Origin: Branchiostoma floridae
Lineage: Eukaryota; Chordata; Leptocardii; Amphioxiformes; Branchiostomatidae
Length of the DNA: 64,000 bases
Assembly: GCF_000003815.2 (NCBI RefSeq)
Contig: NC_049997.1
Span: 3,474,555-3,538,554, forward strand
Direction: 5' to 3'
Shown: positions 63,197-64,000 of the stretch, piece after piece
Position numbering within the stretch: the first letter of the stretch is position 1
Layout: each line of letters starts with the position of its first letter
Made by a program: the position numbers and the translations under genes
Notes under the pieces: model-generated
The model's database searches: none
Seen by the model: only the letters and a program-made list of their open reading frames with translations
What the model was told of the DNA's origin: nothing

Positions 63197-63668
63197 GTTA
63201 GCATGAAAGTTCATCTGTGTTGGTAGAATACATTATAGAGAATTGCTAAACTTTCATTCCACGTACATTGGTGAAACGGAGCGTGCATTGAAAACTAGGT
63301 TCCTCGAACACCGACGTCCAAGCTCTGTCAGATTTGAGGTGTCGCAACATATACACCTAGAGTCTCCGGGACATTCCATTTCGTTAGACAGTGTTAAAGT
63401 CCTAGACTCAGAACAGGATTTCTTCGCACAAGGAGTGAAGGAGGCCTTGTACATCAGAGCTCATCGGCCCACACTCAGCAGAGACGGGGGGCGACATAGA
63501 CTTTCTGATATTTATGACCCCCTCCTGCAAAAGTGGTGTCTTCCTGACGTCACTGCTGGAGTGAGAAAGGGTCATTCTGTGAACAAGGTCGAGGGAGATC
63601 GACGAAAATTTAGGGGTAAGTCCCTACATTATCTTTGTGTTGGAATGAAAGTTTAGCAATTCTCTATA
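63197..63668 (+). mobile_element. 5'-truncated Penelope-like element with GIY-YIG domain
   Basis: ATATGTTATTCAT flanks both sides (63184-63196, 63669-63681), a 13-bp target duplication. Inside, perfect 30-bp inverted repeats beginning ATTATAGAGAATTGCTAAAC occupy 63232-63261 and 63641-63670 (overlapping the right duplication by two bases). The frame between them (63243-63656) reads YIGETERALKTRFLEHRR, ESPGHSISLDSVKVLD, then KEALYIRAHRPTLSRDGG and LSDIYDPLL. This is the C-terminal GIY-YIG endonuclease of Penelope-like retroelements; the reverse-transcriptase part is missing. The frame has no stop, so the copy is fairly young. Confidence 0.75.
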
Positions 63669-63884
63669 ATATGTTATTCATTCTTAATTGAGCACATTTA
63701 CCATTCATCACGTAAAACATATTAAAAGAAGAAAAATTAACCTATTATAGGTATACAGTATTTTGTATGACAATTGCAAAATGCAGTTAGCCACGCAACA
63801 CGACAGTCACTTTTAAGCTGCCACTGGTTTACCCTACAAGTCATCAGATCCCAGGACTGTGTACCTCAGACCTAGTGGGCGGCT

Positions 63885-64000
63885 AGGGCTGGGTACCGGT
63901 ACAGAAAATTCAGGTTCAGGTCCGGTTCAGGTCCAAAGGATCAGGTCCAGGTCCGGACCTGAACCTGGACCTGATGCAGTATGATTCATACCAATGGTCC
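63885..64000. mobile_element. Left end of a repeat continuing past the window
   Basis: GGGCTGGGTACCGGTACAG is followed by five or more variant units of CAGGTCC(A/G)GGTCC, partly palindromic (GGTCCGGACC). It looks like the terminus of a TIR element; the window ends within it. Confidence 0.5.

Overview
The window looks like a draft assembly from an invertebrate deuterostome, most probably an amphioxus (Branchiostoma). This is inference. The reasons are intron-containing genes, long AT-rich spacers with very many small terminal-inverted-repeat elements, tRNA-derived SINEs with target-site duplications, two assembly gaps (18626-19001 and 42708-43061), and a lineage-style tandem family of C2H2 zinc-finger genes.

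The main content is that tandem array, from about 12.8 to 63.1 kb. It holds ten open zinc-finger genes and one clear pseudogene, numbered ZF-1 to ZF-11 here: ZF-1 and ZF-2 on minus, ZF-3 to ZF-5 on plus, ZF-6 to ZF-11 on minus. Every copy has the same plan: a 5' non-coding exon; an intron of a few hundred bases (7.6 kb in ZF-4, 2.8 kb in ZF-10); one coding exon whose ATG follows the splice acceptor by one base; a near-invariant N-terminal domain of about 66 residues that I do not recognise as KRAB, ZAD, SCAN or BTB; a fast-changing acidic linker with psi-K-x-E (SUMOylation-type) motifs; and four to six C-terminal fingers of the C-D-Y-K/R-T type. Copies differ most at the DNA-contact positions of the fingers. 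Upstream of each copy lies the same small cassette: a GATTACCC box, a direct-repeat-1 nuclear-receptor-like site (AGGTCAAAGGTCA in the best copies) and a YY1-like GCCATNTT box. A GGGGAGGGGGG box lies inside intron 1 in ten of eleven copies. The array therefore looks like a co-regulated, still-duplicating family of DNA-binding proteins in a transposon-rich block.

Transposons fill the rest. 0-8 kb: dispersed repeats, a 2.5-copy tandem repeat of about 350-370 bp, and an intact-looking pogo/Tigger-type transposase (4846-6795). 8-12.5 kb: no convincing gene; SINE, MITEs and microsatellites. 15-20 kb: a duplicated segment running into a gap-containing satellite. 26674-32625: a 5.95-kb DNA transposon resembling the ISL2EU (IS4EU) group, inserted into intron 1 of ZF-4. 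It carries a SWIM plus YqaJ-nuclease gene on plus and a THAP-domain transposase gene on minus, fused tail to tail by an internal deletion. Its exact ends and AT target duplication can be read against the empty site in the paralogous intron of ZF-5. Intron 1 of ZF-10 holds a SINE and three further insertions. At 63.2-63.7 kb lies a 5'-truncated Penelope-like fragment with a GIY-YIG domain between perfect 30-bp inverted repeats.
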